From: Kushneria pakistanensis
GTDB taxonomy: Bacteria; Pseudomonadota; Gammaproteobacteria; Pseudomonadales; Halomonadaceae
Reading direction: 5' to 3'
Assembly (NCBI RefSeq): GCF_014652795.1
Contig: NZ_BMZM01000001.1
Location: 62,001-126,000, forward strand
DNA length: 64,000 nucleotides
Made by a program: the position numbers and the translations under genes. Positions 44,266 through 54,427 of this stretch are shown piece after piece. Below the pieces are notes generated by a model. The model was not told where the DNA came from, made no database searches, and saw only the letters and a program-made list of their open reading frames with translations. How positions within the stretch are numbered: the first letter of the stretch is position 1; every line of letters starts with the position of its first letter.

Positions 44266-44297
44266 ATGCCGGACACCGTCACAATGGTGTCCGGCAT
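44266..44297 (+). terminator. Strong hairpin between adhesin and exporter genes
   Basis: Perfect 12-bp arms ATGCCGGACACC (44266-44277) and GGTGTCCGGCAT (44286-44297) with an eight-base loop and no T-tract. A second small hairpin CATGAC-AAC-GTCATG follows and covers ATG 44312. Its position suggests partial termination or mRNA 3'-end protection between the adhesin and the exporter genes. Confidence 0.55.
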
Positions 44298-44365
44298 GAC
44301 ATGACAACGTCATGCCAGCGGCCAGGACCGGTCAGCACGATGAACCGAACAAGGGGACAGTACGC

Positions 44366-46579
44366 TTGGCAGATGAACCCATACCACTTCGTCCGGAACC
44401 CATCGGCGAGAAGGAAAGCGATCCACTGCTGCAGTCGCTGGTCTTTCTCTCTCGTTACCACGGTGCGCCGCGTTCAGGCGAGGTCATCAGTGACGGCCTG
44501 CCACTGGATGAGGGACGGCTGACGCTGGCGCTTCTGCCACGCGCGGCCCATCGTGCAGGGCTGTCTGCCAAACTGGTCAGTCAGCGCCCTGATCGGGTTG
44601 CCGATATCCTCCTGCCCTGCATCGTGATCCTGAAAGGGCGCCGCGCTGCGATCATGCTCTCGCGTGACAGCGATCGACAGCACGCCACCATTTACCTGCC
44701 CGAGGCCGATGGTACGCAGGAGATCCTCATGGATAGCCTGTGCGAGGAGGCCACCGGTCAGGTCGTTTATATCCGGCGTGAGCATCGCTTTGATGAGCGT
44801 GCGCCGGAAACCATGAAGCTGGCGGAAGGGCACTGGTTCTGGTCAACCCTCAAGCTATCCACACCGATCTATCGTGATGTCCTGATTGCCTCGCTTCTGA
44901 TCAACCTGTTTGCGCTGGCCGCGCCCCTTTTCACCATGAATGTCTATGACAAGGTCGTACCCAACATGGCGTTCAATACGCTCTGGGTGCTGGCCAGCGG
45001 CATGGGCATCATTGTGGCCTTTGACCTGCTGGTGCGACAGGTGCGTGCCTGGTTTCTGGATACGGCCGGTCGCAAGTCCGAAGTGCTGCTCTCCTCGAAG
45101 ATATTTGCCAAGGTCATGAACCTGCGCATGGAGGCACGCCCCGTCTCGGTGGGCGCTTTCGTCAAGAATTTGCAGGAATTCGACTCGGTTCGCGACTTTT
45201 TCACCTCCATGACCATGACCACCCTGGTCGACATGCCCTTTGCGGTGTTTTTTCTGGTGGTGGTGTGGATCGTCGGCGGCCCGCTGGTCTGGATCCCCAT
45301 CATTGCGCTGTTGATTCTGCTGGGGTACAGCATCCTGATTCAGTGGCCGATGAAGCGCTCCATCGAACTGGGGTCGCGGCTGGCCACCGAAAAGCATGCG
45401 CGTCTGGTCGAGAGCGTGGCCGGCCTTGAAAGCCTGAAGCTTGCCAACGCTCAGGGCGACACCCAGCGCCGCTATGAGCGGGCCGTGGGTGAAATCTCCA
45501 AATGGGGCGTCAAGAGCCGCAATCTGTCCACTTCCGTGTCGTCGCTCACCATGAGCGTGAACCAGCTGGCGACCGTGGCGCTGGTCATTTATGGCGTCTA
45601 CCTGATCGGGGATGCCCAGCTTTCCATGGGCGCGCTGATCGCGGCCGTCATGCTGACCGGACGTGCGCTGCAGCCGCTGGCCCAGATGGCGCTGTTGATT
45701 ACCCGTTTCAGTCAGACCCGCAGCGCCATGGCTGCCATCGATCAGATCATGCAGATGCCCGAGGAAGTGGAAGAGGGCAAGAACTATGTGCACCGTGATC
45801 GGCTCAACATGCGCATTGAATTCGATCATGTCGGCTTTCAGTACACGCCCGAGTCGCCCGAGATCCTGCATGACATTTCGTTGACCATCGAACCTGGCGA
45901 GCGGGTCGGTATTATCGGGCGCATGGGCGCCGGCAAGAGCACCCTGCAGCGCATGATGACCGGACTTTATCGCGCTACCAGCGGCAGCCTGCGCATTGAT
46001 GGTCTGGATATCAATCAGATCCACCCGGCCGATGTGCGGCGTCATATCGGCCATGCCGGTCAGGACAGCGCGCTTTTTTTTGGTTCCATTCGCGAAAACA
46101 TCATTCTTGGCCATCCCCATGCCAGCGATGACGCCGTGGCACGTGCGGCGGACGTGGCCGGGGTCAGCGACTTTACCCGCCATGACCCGGACGGTCTGGA
46201 CCGTCAGGTCGGTGAAGGCGGCAGGCTGCTCTCCAGTGGCCAGCGTCAGTCAGTGCTGATGGCGCGGGCGCTTTTGACCAACGCACCGCTGTTGCTGCTC
46301 GATGAGCCGGGCGCGCATCTGGACAACCGCGCCGAGGCGCGTCTTCGTCGCATGCTGATGGATATGCCGCGCAGCCAGAGTGTGGTGCTGGTCACCCACA
46401 AGAGTTCGATGCTGGAAGTCGTTGATCGTCTGATCGTGCTCGACAATGGTCGCATCATTGCCGACGGACCCAAGGCCAGCGTGCTCAAGGCGCTCAATGA
46501 AGGCCGGGTACAGGCGCCATCGCCTGCGCCGGGTACGAATGCAACGGGTTCGGAGGTGCGTCATGGCACTACTGGCTAA
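44366..46579 (+). CDS. lapB: LapB-type type I secretion ABC transporter
   Basis: The inner-membrane ATPase that energises adhesin export. Domain order: an N-terminal C39-like domain (about 1-145) lacking an obvious catalytic Cys-His pair, six membrane helices, and an ABC domain. The ABC domain has Walker A GRMGAGKST, signature LLSSGQRQS (unusually SSGQ), and Walker B LLLLDEPGAHLD. TTG at 44366 is favoured (737 residues) because AAGGGG lies nine bases upstream and the protein then begins near where homologues do. ATG at 44312 has no ribosome site and lies in a hairpin. The next gene overlaps its 3' end by 17 bases. Confidence 0.92.
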   Translation: MADEPIPLRPEPIGEKESDPLLQSLVFLSRYHGAPRSGEVISDGLPLDEGRLTLALLPRAAHRAGLSAKLVSQRPDRVADILLPCIVILKGRRAAIMLSRDSDRQHATIYLPEADGTQEILMDSLCEEATGQVVYIRREHRFDERAPETMKLAEGHWFWSTLKLSTPIYRDVLIASLLINLFALAAPLFTMNVYDKVVPNMAFNTLWVLASGMGIIVAFDLLVRQVRAWFLDTAGRKSEVLLSSKIFAKVMNLRMEARPVSVGAFVKNLQEFDSVRDFFTSMTMTTLVDMPFAVFFLVVVWIVGGPLVWIPIIALLILLGYSILIQWPMKRSIELGSRLATEKHARLVESVAGLESLKLANAQGDTQRRYERAVGEISKWGVKSRNLSTSVSSLTMSVNQLATVALVIYGVYLIGDAQLSMGALIAAVMLTGRALQPLAQMALLITRFSQTRSAMAAIDQIMQMPEEVEEGKNYVHRDRLNMRIEFDHVGFQYTPESPEILHDISLTIEPGERVGIIGRMGAGKSTLQRMMTGLYRATSGSLRIDGLDINQIHPADVRRHIGHAGQDSALFFGSIRENIILGHPHASDDAVARAADVAGVSDFTRHDPDGLDRQVGEGGRLLSSGQRQSVLMARALLTNAPLLLLDEPGAHLDNRAEARLRRMLMDMPRSQSVVLVTHKSSMLEVVDRLIVLDNGRIIADGPKASVLKALNEGRVQAPSPAPGTNATGSEVRHGTTG

Positions 46580-47966
46580 GGCAGGGCGCTGGCCGCGGCC
46601 CAAAAGTCATGAGCTTGAGCTTGCCGACGATGCCAGTGCTGCCATGCTGCTGGCCACGCCCTGGCGCTCGCGTATTCTTCTGTGGGTATTGCTGGCAGTA
46701 CTGGGCGCCTTCATTGCCTGGGCAGCCCTGGCCCATGTCGAGATCGTTACCCGAGGCAACGGCCAGGTGGTTCCTTCCACCCGGCTGCAGACCATTCAGA
46801 ACCTCGAAGGCGGGATCGTGCGCGAGCTCTACGTGCGTCAGGGCGATATTGTCGAGCCCGGCCAGCCGCTGGCGCGCATCGATCCGACCCGCGCCAGCTC
46901 CGATCTTGCCGAACGGGTATCAACGCTTGCCGGGCTTCAATCCATCATCGCCCAGTATCAGGCCGAGCTGTCGTCGGTGACCATTAACGCCGACGCCGGC
47001 AACTGGCAGGATCAGGTCGTGATCACCTCGCAGCCGCCTGAATTTGATGAGGCGTTTCGCTCAAACAATCCGTCGCTGGCGGCGACTGCAGCTGAAGGCT
47101 ATCGCGAGCGCATCGGCGGGCTGCGGACCCAGCTGGATCAGGCTCGTGACCAGATATCCCAGCGCAATCAGGAACTCAGCGAGCTGCGCGCTCGGGTATC
47201 GAGTCTTTCACGCAGCTATCAGCTGGCGAGTCAGCAGCTGGCCATTACCCAGCCGCTGGTGCAGGAGGGCGTGGTGTCCCGGGTAGATCTGCTCGAGCAG
47301 CAGCGCCAGGTCAACGACCTGCGCGGTGAGCTTGAGTCTGCGCGACTGTCCATTCCCTCCAAGCAGTCCGAACTGCAGGAAGCCATCAGCCGCCGTCGCG
47401 ACGTGGCGGCCCAGTTTCGCGTACGCAGTGCCGATGCGCTGAGTGAGGCCCGCGGGCGGCTGGACAGTCAGCAGCAGGGCCGCGCCAGCCTGCAGGACCG
47501 GCTGGATCGGACGCTGGTGACCTCACCGGTGCATGGCAGCGTGCGCACCATCAATGTCAATACCATCGGCGGCGTCATCGATCCCGGCGCCAGCCTGATG
47601 GAAATTGTCCCCATCGAGGATCAACTGCAGATCGATGTGCGCATTTCACCCCGGGACATCGGCTTCATTCATCCGGGCCAGCCGGCCACGGTCAAGCTCT
47701 CGGCCTACGACTTCACCATCTATGGTGGGCTTCGAGGCCTGGTGCAGCGTATCAGTCCCGATACGGTGCAGGATGAAAAGGGCAACAGCTTTTATGAAGT
47801 CACCGTTGTGACCGATCAGAACCATCTGGGCAGTGAGCGCAATCCGATGACCATCATTCCTGGCATGCAGGCCAGCGTGGATGTCATTACCGGCGATCAG
47901 ACCATCTTGCAGTATCTGCTCAAGCCGATACTGAGAGCGCAACAGGGCGCCCTGCGCGAGCGTTGA
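46563..47966 (+). CDS. lapC: LapC-type HlyD membrane-fusion protein
   Basis: The periplasmic adaptor of the type I secretion system. The 467-residue product has one N-terminal membrane anchor (RILLWVLLAVLGAFIAWAALA), then the biotinyl-lipoyl-like half GGIVRELYVRQGDIVEPGQPLARID. A long coiled coil (about 165-330) and the second half with TLVTSPVHGSVRTINVNTIGGVIDPG follow. ATG at 46563 follows GGAGGTG and overlaps lapB by 17 bases, suggesting coupled translation. The longer open frame into lapB is not used. Confidence 0.93.
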   Translation: MALLAKAGRWPRPKSHELELADDASAAMLLATPWRSRILLWVLLAVLGAFIAWAALAHVEIVTRGNGQVVPSTRLQTIQNLEGGIVRELYVRQGDIVEPGQPLARIDPTRASSDLAERVSTLAGLQSIIAQYQAELSSVTINADAGNWQDQVVITSQPPEFDEAFRSNNPSLAATAAEGYRERIGGLRTQLDQARDQISQRNQELSELRARVSSLSRSYQLASQQLAITQPLVQEGVVSRVDLLEQQRQVNDLRGELESARLSIPSKQSELQEAISRRRDVAAQFRVRSADALSEARGRLDSQQQGRASLQDRLDRTLVTSPVHGSVRTINVNTIGGVIDPGASLMEIVPIEDQLQIDVRISPRDIGFIHPGQPATVKLSAYDFTIYGGLRGLVQRISPDTVQDEKGNSFYEVTVVTDQNHLGSERNPMTIIPGMQASVDVITGDQTILQYLLKPILRAQQGALRER

Positions 47967-48006
47967 TCACTGGCATGTCAAAAATGAAAAAAGGGATCAG
48001 GGGGTC

Positions 48007-49359
48007 ATGATGAAAAAGTGGTGGGCAGGCATGGCTGTGCTCTCACTGACGGGGGGAGTGCAGGCACAGTCGCTTGATGAGGCCGTGACGCAGGCCATCA
48101 TGGAAAATCCCATAACGCGCACTGAAATTGCCCGTTATGAACAGTTCAGGGAAGACGCCCGGGCACAGCGGGGGGCCTGGCTGCCGTCCGTGGATCTGGA
48201 CGCACGCGTGGGGCGGGGGCGTAACGAGAGCGAGGTCAACGGCCTCGATCGCTCCAGCGACGCGCACAGCTACCGTCGTGGCACGATTACGCTGACCCAG
48301 CTGATCTGGGACAACAATCGCACGCTTGAACGGGTGCGTAACGCCGACAGCCAGATCGACTATCAGCGCTGGGAAGTGGCGGCGGCTGCCAATCGGGTGG
48401 GGCTTGCCACGGTCGAAACCTATCTGGACGTTTTACAGGCCCAGCGGCTGGTGGAGCTTGCCGAGCGCAATGTGGATACCCATCAGCGCATTGCTGCCGA
48501 CATTCGTCGCCGCGGGGAGCTGGGGGCCGGTACGACCACCGATACCAGTCAGGTGGACGGACGCCTGGCCCAGGCCCAGGCCAGTCTGGTGGCGGCCTAT
48601 AACAACCGTGAGGATGCCATTTCCTCCTTCCTGCGTCTGGTGGGTGCTCCACCCCGTGATCTCACACCACCGGACGAGGTCGATCTCTCGCCGGTGCCCA
48701 GCGATCTCGAGCAGGCGCTGGCCATGGCCACGGAACAAAACCCCATCCTGATGGCGGCGCGCTATTCAGTCACGGCAGCCGGTCATGAGATCGGCGCCGA
48801 GCGCAGTGACTTTCTGCCCAGCCTCAGTTTTCAGGCCAGCCGGCTGGCCAGTCGTGACTACGATTTTGAAGGCAGTCGTGCCAACGACTGGAATGCCGAT
48901 CTGGTGATGTCGTGGAACCTTTATCGCGGTGGCATTGATGCTGCTGAAATGCGTGCCCGCCAGCACTCGCTGGAAGCCGTGCAATACGACAGCGACCGCG
49001 CCCTGCGCGAGGTACGTGATGAACTGCGCCTGGCCTGGAATGCTCGTGATTATGTGAGCAGTCAGCTGCCTTATCTGGAGCGTCATGTCAGTGCCAGCGA
49101 GCAGACCCGTGTTAATTACCGCAAGCAGTTTGATATCGGACGTCGCACCCTGCTGGACATGCTTGATAGCGAAACCGAGCTTTATGGTGCCCAGCAGGAC
49201 CAGGTGCAGGCGCGCTTTGCCCTGACCCGCGCCCATTATCGCCTGCTGGCGGCAACCGGCCATTTGCTGGATACCCTTCAGATTAGCGTGGACCGTGGGG
49301 ATGTTGACGGTGATCAGCTGCTCGGCGTGGGCAGCGCTGGGCAGGGGGGCGGCTCATGA
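48007..49359 (+). CDS. lapE: LapE/TolC-family outer-membrane channel
   Basis: The outer-membrane exit duct of the adhesin exporter and, in Lap systems, the pore in which the retention module is held. The 450-residue product has a signal peptide (MMKKWWAGMAVLSLTGGVQAQS) and two TolC repeats of paired long helices and beta strands (RGTITLTQLIWDNN; DLVMSWNLYRGG). It begins 40 bases after lapC with AGGGGG before tandem ATG codons. Its stop overlaps the lapD start in an ATGA junction. Confidence 0.92.
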   Translation: MMKKWWAGMAVLSLTGGVQAQSLDEAVTQAIMENPITRTEIARYEQFREDARAQRGAWLPSVDLDARVGRGRNESEVNGLDRSSDAHSYRRGTITLTQLIWDNNRTLERVRNADSQIDYQRWEVAAAANRVGLATVETYLDVLQAQRLVELAERNVDTHQRIAADIRRRGELGAGTTTDTSQVDGRLAQAQASLVAAYNNREDAISSFLRLVGAPPRDLTPPDEVDLSPVPSDLEQALAMATEQNPILMAARYSVTAAGHEIGAERSDFLPSLSFQASRLASRDYDFEGSRANDWNADLVMSWNLYRGGIDAAEMRARQHSLEAVQYDSDRALREVRDELRLAWNARDYVSSQLPYLERHVSASEQTRVNYRKQFDIGRRTLLDMLDSETELYGAQQDQVQARFALTRAHYRLLAATGHLLDTLQISVDRGDVDGDQLLGVGSAGQGGGS

Positions 49360-51281
49360 GTCTCTTTTTACGTCTTGTCACTGGTGTGGCGGGTCTGCTG
49401 CTGCTCTTTTCGATCGGCATCTTCGCCATCAATGTGCATCAGACGCGACAGTCATTGCTGGACAGTCAGCGCATGGAAACGGCCAACCTGACCCAAGGGT
49501 TGAGTCTGGCACTGGTGCCCTTCGTTGAAACGCAAGACTGGACCAGCGCGCGTACGCTTTTACAGGCTACCTCGGATGGCAGCTTTGTCAGCATGCTCAA
49601 ACTCGAGGCAATGGGCCTGGAAGCGCCGCTGGTCGTGCAGAATCCGGGCGTTACCCGGGCCCCGGGCTGGTTTCAATCACTGGTTTCGCTGCCACAGCTG
49701 TCCACCCAGCGTGAAATTTCCGGCGGCTGGTCACCGCTGGGGACCATTACGCTTGAGGCCGATAACACGCTGCCCTACAACCAGCTCTGGTCGCTGGGCC
49801 TGCGTCTGCTGCTGTGGCTGGTGATCGGCATGGCGCTGACACTGGCGCTGTGTGCGCTGGGATTTCGACGGCTTTTGACGCCGCTGCATCGGCTTTCGGA
49901 CTATATCAAAACGCTGCAGATCGAAGGCTATGCCGGACCCATCGAGTCCACTCGGATTCGCGAGCTCAAGGGTATTACCCAGGCAGTGAACCAGCTCAGT
50001 GCGCGGCTCAATGATCAGTTCGTGGCGCAGACAGCCCAGGTGATTCGTCTACAGCGCATGGCTGAGCAGGACGCCGTATCCCAGCTGGGCAATCGTGCCT
50101 ATCTGACCCGCATTCTGGATGAATGGCTGGCAGCGCCCGAAGGTGGGGCGCTGATGATATTGCGCATCGACCATCTCAGCGAGATCTATCGTCGCGATGG
50201 TTTCGAGGTGCGCGACAACACCATTCGCGCCATCGGGGACTATCTCTCCGGCATATCGGTATATGAAACACCCATTCAGGCAGCCCGCCTGTCGGCCGAA
50301 GAGTTTGCCCTGATCCTGCCCGATGACAGCGATGCCGGTCGTGATGAGCTGCTGCTGACAATGCTCGATCGCATTGACGACATTGTGGACGCCAATCCGC
50401 TCAATGATGAGCGCCCCCATCACGCCCGGGCCGGTATGGTACTGCGCGAGCCCGGCCTTCAGCGCGTGGCCATGCTCTCCAAGGCGGACAACGCCCTGCG
50501 CGAGGCGGTCGAAAACGATCTTCGCTGGTACATCGCGCCGCGTGAATCGCGACATGGTGAGCGCAGCCGCGGCGACTGGCGCATGGTCATCGACAACGCC
50601 CTGAGTCGGCATGAGGCATTTTTCGTGGCCCAGCCCGTGCTGCTCAACGATGGCCAGGAGCTGCATCAGGAGCTTTTCATGCGCCTCAGGGAAGGGGAGG
50701 AAGTACATCTGGCTTCCTCCTTTTTGCCGATCGCCCGTCACTTCGGCATCGGCGCGCAGCTGGATCACCATGTGCTGGACTGGCTTGACCGTCACGCAGA
50801 GCACCTGAGCATGCGTCTGGCGCTGAATTTGACGTTTGATCTTCTGGCCAGTCATGAGGAGGTCGATGCGTTGATCGCATGGTTGGGCGAGCGTCCGGCG
50901 CTGGCCGCTCGGCTTGATATGGAGGTCACCGAGGAGAGCATGCTGCGCCATGGAGACAACGTACAGCGACTTTTCAGAAAGGTATGGGCGCTGGGTGGCC
51001 GTGGGGGGATTGATCGCTTTGCCCGCGATCTGAACTCCCTGCCCGTGCTGGGCAAGCTGCGCCCGGACTACGTCAAGATCGATCAGACCTTTTTTGTGCG
51101 CGATGACGTCGACAACGAGTTTTTACACAGCCTGTGCATGGCCGCCCATCAGATTGAAGCGCTGGTCATCGTGACGCGCGTCGAGTCCGAGGCGCAGCGT
51201 CAGCGGGTCACTGCGATCGGTGCTGATGGCTATCAGGGGTATCTGGCACCGGCTGTGGCATTGAACCCCGGGGTTCATTGA
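49356..51281 (+). CDS. lapD: LapD-type c-di-GMP receptor (degenerate GGDEF-EAL)
   Basis: An inner-membrane receptor that binds c-di-GMP through an inactive EAL domain and then sequesters LapG in the periplasm. The 641-residue product has an N-terminal helix, a periplasmic LapD/MoxY-type domain (about 25-145), a second helix (about 148-170) and a HAMP linker. The GGDEF domain is degenerate, with SAEEF in place of GG(D/E)EF. The EAL domain begins HQELFMRL instead of EAL and is also expected to be inactive. It overlaps lapE by four bases and is followed by lapG. This arrangement makes the function convincing. Confidence 0.92.
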   Translation: MSLFLRLVTGVAGLLLLFSIGIFAINVHQTRQSLLDSQRMETANLTQGLSLALVPFVETQDWTSARTLLQATSDGSFVSMLKLEAMGLEAPLVVQNPGVTRAPGWFQSLVSLPQLSTQREISGGWSPLGTITLEADNTLPYNQLWSLGLRLLLWLVIGMALTLALCALGFRRLLTPLHRLSDYIKTLQIEGYAGPIESTRIRELKGITQAVNQLSARLNDQFVAQTAQVIRLQRMAEQDAVSQLGNRAYLTRILDEWLAAPEGGALMILRIDHLSEIYRRDGFEVRDNTIRAIGDYLSGISVYETPIQAARLSAEEFALILPDDSDAGRDELLLTMLDRIDDIVDANPLNDERPHHARAGMVLREPGLQRVAMLSKADNALREAVENDLRWYIAPRESRHGERSRGDWRMVIDNALSRHEAFFVAQPVLLNDGQELHQELFMRLREGEEVHLASSFLPIARHFGIGAQLDHHVLDWLDRHAEHLSMRLALNLTFDLLASHEEVDALIAWLGERPALAARLDMEVTEESMLRHGDNVQRLFRKVWALGGRGGIDRFARDLNSLPVLGKLRPDYVKIDQTFFVRDDVDNEFLHSLCMAAHQIEALVIVTRVESEAQRQRVTAIGADGYQGYLAPAVALNPGVH

Positions 51282-51337
51282 TTCAGACGTTGGCCGATAA
51301 GAAAGGGATATGACTTTCTGACAGGGAATGTCCACTG

Positions 51338-52000
51338 ATGCTGTGGCGAATACTGCGATGGGGACTGACAGCACTGCTGGCGATCGCCATACCGGCCACG
51401 GCCGGTATGCTGTCGACCTCCTCCATTCCTGTCTCCTCTACCATCACGGCCCAGTACGGGTCTGCCGGGCTTGCCCGGATACAGCGCTGGCAAACGTTGA
51501 TGCAGGAGCTTCGGGGCCGCCCGGTGCAGGTGCAGCTGGCAAGGGTCAACGATTTTTTCAATCAGCTGGATTTCGTCGACGATAGCGTGGTCTGGCACCG
51601 GGAGGACTACTGGGCCACCCCCATCGAGTTTCTGGGCGTCGGGCGTGGCGACTGTGAGGAATTTGCCCTGGCCAAGTATCTGACCCTGCGCGAGCTGGGC
51701 GTACCCGATGAGCAGATGCGCCTTCACTACGTCAAGTACGTGCCCTATGACCAGTACCATATGGTGGTGTCCTGGACATCTGACCCACGTCAGATGCCGG
51801 TGATTCTGGACAACATCGACCGGACCATCGTGCCGGCCGCTTCCCGCCGGGACCTGATCCCCATCTACAGCTTCAACGCCAGCAGCCTCTGGACCAGTAC
51901 GGCAACCGGGCGTGAGGCGCCGGTGGGCGATGCCAGTCGTCTGAGTCGCTGGGAAGACTGGCAGATACGCGTACGCAACGGCGTCATGCGCACGCCCTGA
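51338..52000 (+). CDS. lapG: LapG-type periplasmic cysteine protease
   Basis: A bacterial transglutaminase-like cysteine protease that cuts LapA-type adhesins after a di-alanine and frees them from the cell. The 220-residue product has a signal peptide (LRWGLTALLAIAIPATAG), then the catalytic Cys106 in VGRGDCEEFALAKY, His141 in YDQYHMVVSW and Asp158 in VILDNI, the expected Cys-His-Asp triad. The Trp/calcium-region features around FLGVGRGDCEEF are present. The expected target PAAG lies at residues 102-105 of the adhesin in this cluster. GGGA is about ten bases before the ATG. Confidence 0.93.
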   Translation: MLWRILRWGLTALLAIAIPATAGMLSTSSIPVSSTITAQYGSAGLARIQRWQTLMQELRGRPVQVQLARVNDFFNQLDFVDDSVVWHREDYWATPIEFLGVGRGDCEEFALAKYLTLRELGVPDEQMRLHYVKYVPYDQYHMVVSWTSDPRQMPVILDNIDRTIVPAASRRDLIPIYSFNASSLWTSTATGREAPVGDASRLSRWEDWQIRVRNGVMRTP

Positions 52001-52113
52001 CTCCTCGACCAAAGCGAACGTTCGATCCGGTCATTGATCACCTCTGCCCCCTGCCTTTTGCCGGTCTCCTCTGCGTATACTGATACGTCTGTCAGCGACG
52101 TCCTGTCGCCTGA

Positions 52114-53352
<1,239 letters not shown>

Positions 53353-53365
53353 TAGGGGCACTGTC

Positions 53366-54427
53366 ATGTCACTGATTGCACGCAGTGCCACGACCGATGA
53401 CGTCGATGCCATTGTGGCCATGGCAGAGGCTGCCCGGCCGGCGCTGACCAACCTGCCGGCCGACCGTGCGCGTCTGTCCGCGCGACTGGCGTCGAGTCAG
53501 GCGGCGCTGTTTGCCACCATCGAGCGCCCCGGCGACGAGCAATATGTGCTGGTGGCCGAAACCGATGAAGGCGAGATCATCGCCACGGCCACGATCAAGG
53601 CGCAGGCGGGGGCACGCGAGGCCTATTACACCTATCGGCGCGAGACGCTGATCCACGCCTCGCAGCAGCTCGATGTGCGTCGCGAGGTGGATATTCTCTC
53701 CATCTCGCATGAGATGTCGCACGCCTCGCTGCTGTGTGCGCTGGCCACGACCGATCATGCCTGCGCCGATCACGCCCGACAGCTGCTGCGCGCGGCGCGC
53801 CTTGCCCTGATCGCCCGCTTTCCCGAGCGCTTTGCCCCGACGGTGTTCGTGGCGCTGTCCGGCTATCGTGACGCCGGGCGTACGCCGTTCTGGGATGGCG
53901 TGGGGCGGCATTTCTTCTCGCGGGACTTTGACGACATCCACCGGGCGGCCAGTCTGGGATCGAGAAGCTTCATCGGGGAAGTCATGCCGCCGTTTCCGCT
54001 CTACCTGCCGCTGCTGGACGACCAGGCCCGCAGCGCCATCGGCCGGGTCGGTGACAACCACGCCAGTGCGCTCGATGTATGGCAGCAGGAGGGCTTTGCG
54101 CTGTCGCGTCATGTCGATCTGCTCGATGGTGGCCCGCTGCTGGAGGCCTCGCGCAACCATCTGCCCCGCGGCCAGTGGCTGACCGTCCAGATCGGTGAGC
54201 GCCCAGGCGAGGGGCGCCCAGGCGAGGGGCGCTGTGCCGAGTCGCTGTTGATCGCCAGCCAGCGCACGGGCGATTTCAGGGCGCGGATCGTTACGAAAAC
54301 CATCAACGAGCGCGGGCAGTGCGTGCTGGACGCCGCCAGTGCGCGGGCGCTGGCGGTAGCCGCCGACGAGCCCGTTCTGGTCCTTCCCGTGGGGCAGGCC
54401 GGCAATACGGAGGCCCTGTCATGCTGA
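53366..54427 (+). CDS. aruF: Arginine N-succinyltransferase, alpha subunit
   Basis: One of two related subunits that succinylate arginine with succinyl-CoA, the first step of the AST pathway; the paired-subunit form is typical of Pseudomonas-type bacteria. The 353-residue protein starts MSLIARSATTDDVDAIVAMA and has the family blocks SISHEMSHASLLCALATTDH and GYRDAGRTPFWDGVGRHFFS. A 15-bp direct duplication at 54199-54228 encodes the local repeat RPGEGRPGEGR in a variable region. ATG at 53366 was chosen by alignment and an AGGGG site. It overlaps aruG by seven bases. Confidence 0.92.
   Translation: MSLIARSATTDDVDAIVAMAEAARPALTNLPADRARLSARLASSQAALFATIERPGDEQYVLVAETDEGEIIATATIKAQAGAREAYYTYRRETLIHASQQLDVRREVDILSISHEMSHASLLCALATTDHACADHARQLLRAARLALIARFPERFAPTVFVALSGYRDAGRTPFWDGVGRHFFSRDFDDIHRAASLGSRSFIGEVMPPFPLYLPLLDDQARSAIGRVGDNHASALDVWQQEGFALSRHVDLLDGGPLLEASRNHLPRGQWLTVQIGERPGEGRPGEGRCAESLLIASQRTGDFRARIVTKTINERGQCVLDAASARALAVAADEPVLVLPVGQAGNTEALSC

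Noticed and set aside
44312-44365. ATG 44312 as lapB start
   Set aside because: No ribosome site, and the codon is inside a small hairpin; the extra 18 residues lack family similarity.
52015-52024. CGAACGTTCG palindrome upstream of astC as an operator
   Set aside because: A single 10-bp palindrome in GC-rich DNA, not positioned against a clear promoter; too weak to call.
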